Positions 62,654-64,000 of a stretch of 64,000 nucleotides of DNA are shown one piece after another. Under the pieces are notes generated by a model. That model searched no databases. It had not been told where the DNA came from and saw nothing but the letters and a program-made list of their open reading frames with translations. The position numbers were made by a program, and so were the translations under genes. The stretch covers positions 1 to 64,000 of the forward strand of contig CALUQB010000002.1 of the NCBI GenBank assembly GCA_944322815.1, in the 5' to 3' direction. This stretch comes from an uncultured Bacteroidales bacterium. Its GTDB lineage: Bacteria; Bacteroidota; Bacteroidia; Bacteroidales; UBA932. Numbering within the stretch: the stretch's first letter is position 1; every line of letters begins with the position of its first letter.

Positions 62654-64000
62654 TTAAGCCATGTCGTTTCCGCCAGCTGCCGCATTCGCCCTCGGACCGA
62701 AAATCCGCTCCATATCATCGGCGAAAATGACTTCCCTGTCCAACAGAAGAGCTGCCAGCTCCAGGAATTTATCCTTATTGTCCATAAGTATCTTATATGT
62801 CCTGTCATGGATTCTGTTTATCAGAACCTTGACTTCCTCATCGATGAGTTCCGCAGTCTTCTCGCTATACGGCTTGCTGAGTTCATAGCCTCTGGAACCT
62901 GTCGAATCATAGTACGAGACAGTACCGATCTTGTCGCTCATTCCATAATACACCACCATGGCATATGCTGACTTCGTCAGGCGTTCAAGGTCGTTCAAAG
63001 CCCCTGTCGAAGGCTGTCCGTTCACGATTTCTTCTGCCACGCGACCGCCTATGAGAGAACACATCTGGTCTATCATCTGCTCTTTGGTCTCCAGCTGACG
63101 TTCTTCCGGAAGATACCATGCAGCACCGAGAGCCTGTCCCCGAGGCACGATCGTCACCTTGAACAGAGGATTTGCATTCGGCAGCAGCCAGCTGACGGTA
63201 GCGTGTCCGGCCTCGTGATGGGCTATGGACTTTTTCTCCTCCGGGGTAATGATCTTGTTCTTCCTCTCCAGACCGCCTATGATCCTGTCCACTGAATCCA
63301 GAAAATCCTGTCTGTCGATCTCTGTCTTGTTCTTTCTGGCCGCTGTCAGGGCCGCTTCGTTGCAGACATTGGCGATATCCGCGCCTGAAAAGCCCGGGGT
63401 ATGCTTGGCCAGGAATTCCACATCGAAATCCGGCGCCAGTTTGAGCCCTTTCAGATGGACTTTGAATATCTCCTCACGCTCTTTCAGGTCAGGCAGGTCC
63501 ACATGTATCTGCCTGTCGAAACGCCCGGCACGGAGCAGAGCCTTGTCGAGGATATCAGCCCTGTTGGTAGCAGCCAGGATGATGACACCTGAATTCGAAT
63601 CGAATCCGTCCATCTCGGTCAGAAGCTGGTTCAGGGTATTTTCACGTTCATCGTTTGACGAGAAACCTACATTCTTGCTTCTGGCACGGCCTACGGCATC
63701 GATTTCATCTATGAAGACTATGCACGGAGCCTTTTCTTTCGCCTGTCGGAACAGATCCCTGACTCTGGAAGCACCCACTCCGACAAACATCTCCACGAAA
63801 TCCGAACCTGAAATGGAGAAGAACGGCACATCGGCTTCTCCGGCTACAGCTTTCGCCAGCAATGTCTTTCCTGTTCCAGGAGGGCCCACCAGCAACGCAC
63901 CTTTCGGAATCTTTCCTCCCAGCGCAGTATATTTTTTCGGATTTTTAAGGAAATCCACGATCTCCATCACTTCTTCCTTGGCCCCGTACAGACCTGCCAC
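62654..64000 (-). CDS. ftsH: ATP-dependent zinc metalloprotease FtsH (5' truncated)
   Basis: The C-terminal 448 residues; the start lies beyond the window. The AAA domain has Walker A GPPGTGKTLLAKAVAGE, the pore loop FVEMFVGVGASRVRD, Walker B IVFIDEIDAVGRARS and arginine fingers in LRAGRFDRQI. The protease domain has HEAGH for zinc, with the third ligand further on near GALNDLERLTKSAY. It ends in a short acidic tail. FtsH degrades misassembled membrane proteins; in E. coli it also controls lipopolysaccharide synthesis. The next two genes on this strand make phospholipid. Confidence 0.95.
   Translation of the reverse strand: MAGLYGAKEEVMEIVDFLKNPKKYTALGGKIPKGALLVGPPGTGKTLLAKAVAGEADVPFFSISGSDFVEMFVGVGASRVRDLFRQAKEKAPCIVFIDEIDAVGRARSKNVGFSSNDERENTLNQLLTEMDGFDSNSGVIILAATNRADILDKALLRAGRFDRQIHVDLPDLKEREEIFKVHLKGLKLAPDFDVEFLAKHTPGFSGADIANVCNEAALTAARKNKTEIDRQDFLDSVDRIIGGLERKNKIITPEEKKSIAHHEAGHATVSWLLPNANPLFKVTIVPRGQALGAAWYLPEERQLETKEQMIDQMCSLIGGRVAEEIVNGQPSTGALNDLERLTKSAYAMVVYYGMSDKIGTVSYYDSTGSRGYELSKPYSEKTAELIDEEVKVLINRIHDRTYKILMDNKDKFLELAALLLDREVIFADDMERIFGPRANAAAGGNDMA

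Overview
The window is a chromosomal segment of a bacterium of the phylum Bacteroidota, most likely order Bacteroidales. Several independent signals agree. Upstream regions repeatedly carry the Bacteroidetes -7 promoter box TAnnTTTG, and one has a complete TTTG-N20-TAnnTTTG promoter (36015-36046). Shine-Dalgarno sequences are mostly weak. The cell envelope genes are of Bacteroidetes type: a TamL-like lipidated BamA-superfamily protein, a DUF5723 barrel paired with a large lipoprotein, and several small signal-peptide barrels. The phosphofructokinase has PPi-type active-site residues, and a cysteate synthase is present. A genus cannot be assigned from the sequence alone; Rikenellaceae or Alistipes-like relatives would be a reasonable first comparison. 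I see no rRNA, tRNA, CRISPR array, intact insertion sequence or prophage.

Layout. 1-2900: the end of a DUF4143 ATPase, a decayed AraC-type regulator, an HD phosphohydrolase and an exported metallophosphoesterase. 3000-11500: a compact forward run of housekeeping genes (DUF3467, KdsC-like phosphatase, Maf pyrophosphatase, valS, hotdog thioesterase, ABC-F, rlmB, M19 dipeptidase). 11600-14500: cinA, pyrD and an XRE regulator on the minus strand. 15000-19000: queA, an acyltransferase, a 400-bp intergenic region with two matching nested hairpins, and two orphan exported/membrane proteins. 19000-24000: the lipoprotein/DUF5723 pair and an RlmD-like rRNA methyltransferase. 24000-31350: a heterodisulfide-reductase-like (Hdr) operon running into cysteate synthase and an MscS channel. 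31490-35950 (minus): pyruvate kinase, GNAT, two small barrels and a flavodiiron protein. 36000-41000: rarA, three small membrane proteins (two with zinc ribbons) and tamL. 41200-49100: an arginine-decarboxylase-like enzyme, a TrmH methyltransferase, a lipoprotein, tpx, a receiver/ATP-grasp protein and a PPi-type phosphofructokinase. 49650-59700: ligA, a thioesterase, a YihY protein, rel, a lipoprotein/barrel pair and ispG. 59700-64000 (minus): a CNNM/CBS protein, then psd, cdsA and the C-terminal part of ftsH, which put phospholipid synthesis next to the membrane protease.

The most unusual locus is the Hdr-like operon. It encodes two HdrC-type ferredoxins, HdrB, a compact HdrA and a membrane protein that fuses a putative haem-binding bundle to HdrC/HdrD-type iron-sulfur modules. 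It is followed after 25 bp by cysteate synthase, an enzyme of coenzyme M synthesis in some methanogens and of sulfonolipid (capnine) synthesis in Bacteroidetes. The layout suggests a membrane-linked redox complex tied to sulfonate metabolism. That link is an inference from gene order.

The second theme is unexplained intergenic structure. Palindromes cover or abut several gene ends. An 18-bp motif, consensus TAAYGTCAGTYMGAYGAA, recurs at least six times. A second repeat family is shared by 31373 and 49237. A roughly 120-nt structured element lies directly after the phosphofructokinase gene. Three 12-bp repeats at an exact 24-bp period lie in front of the XRE regulator.
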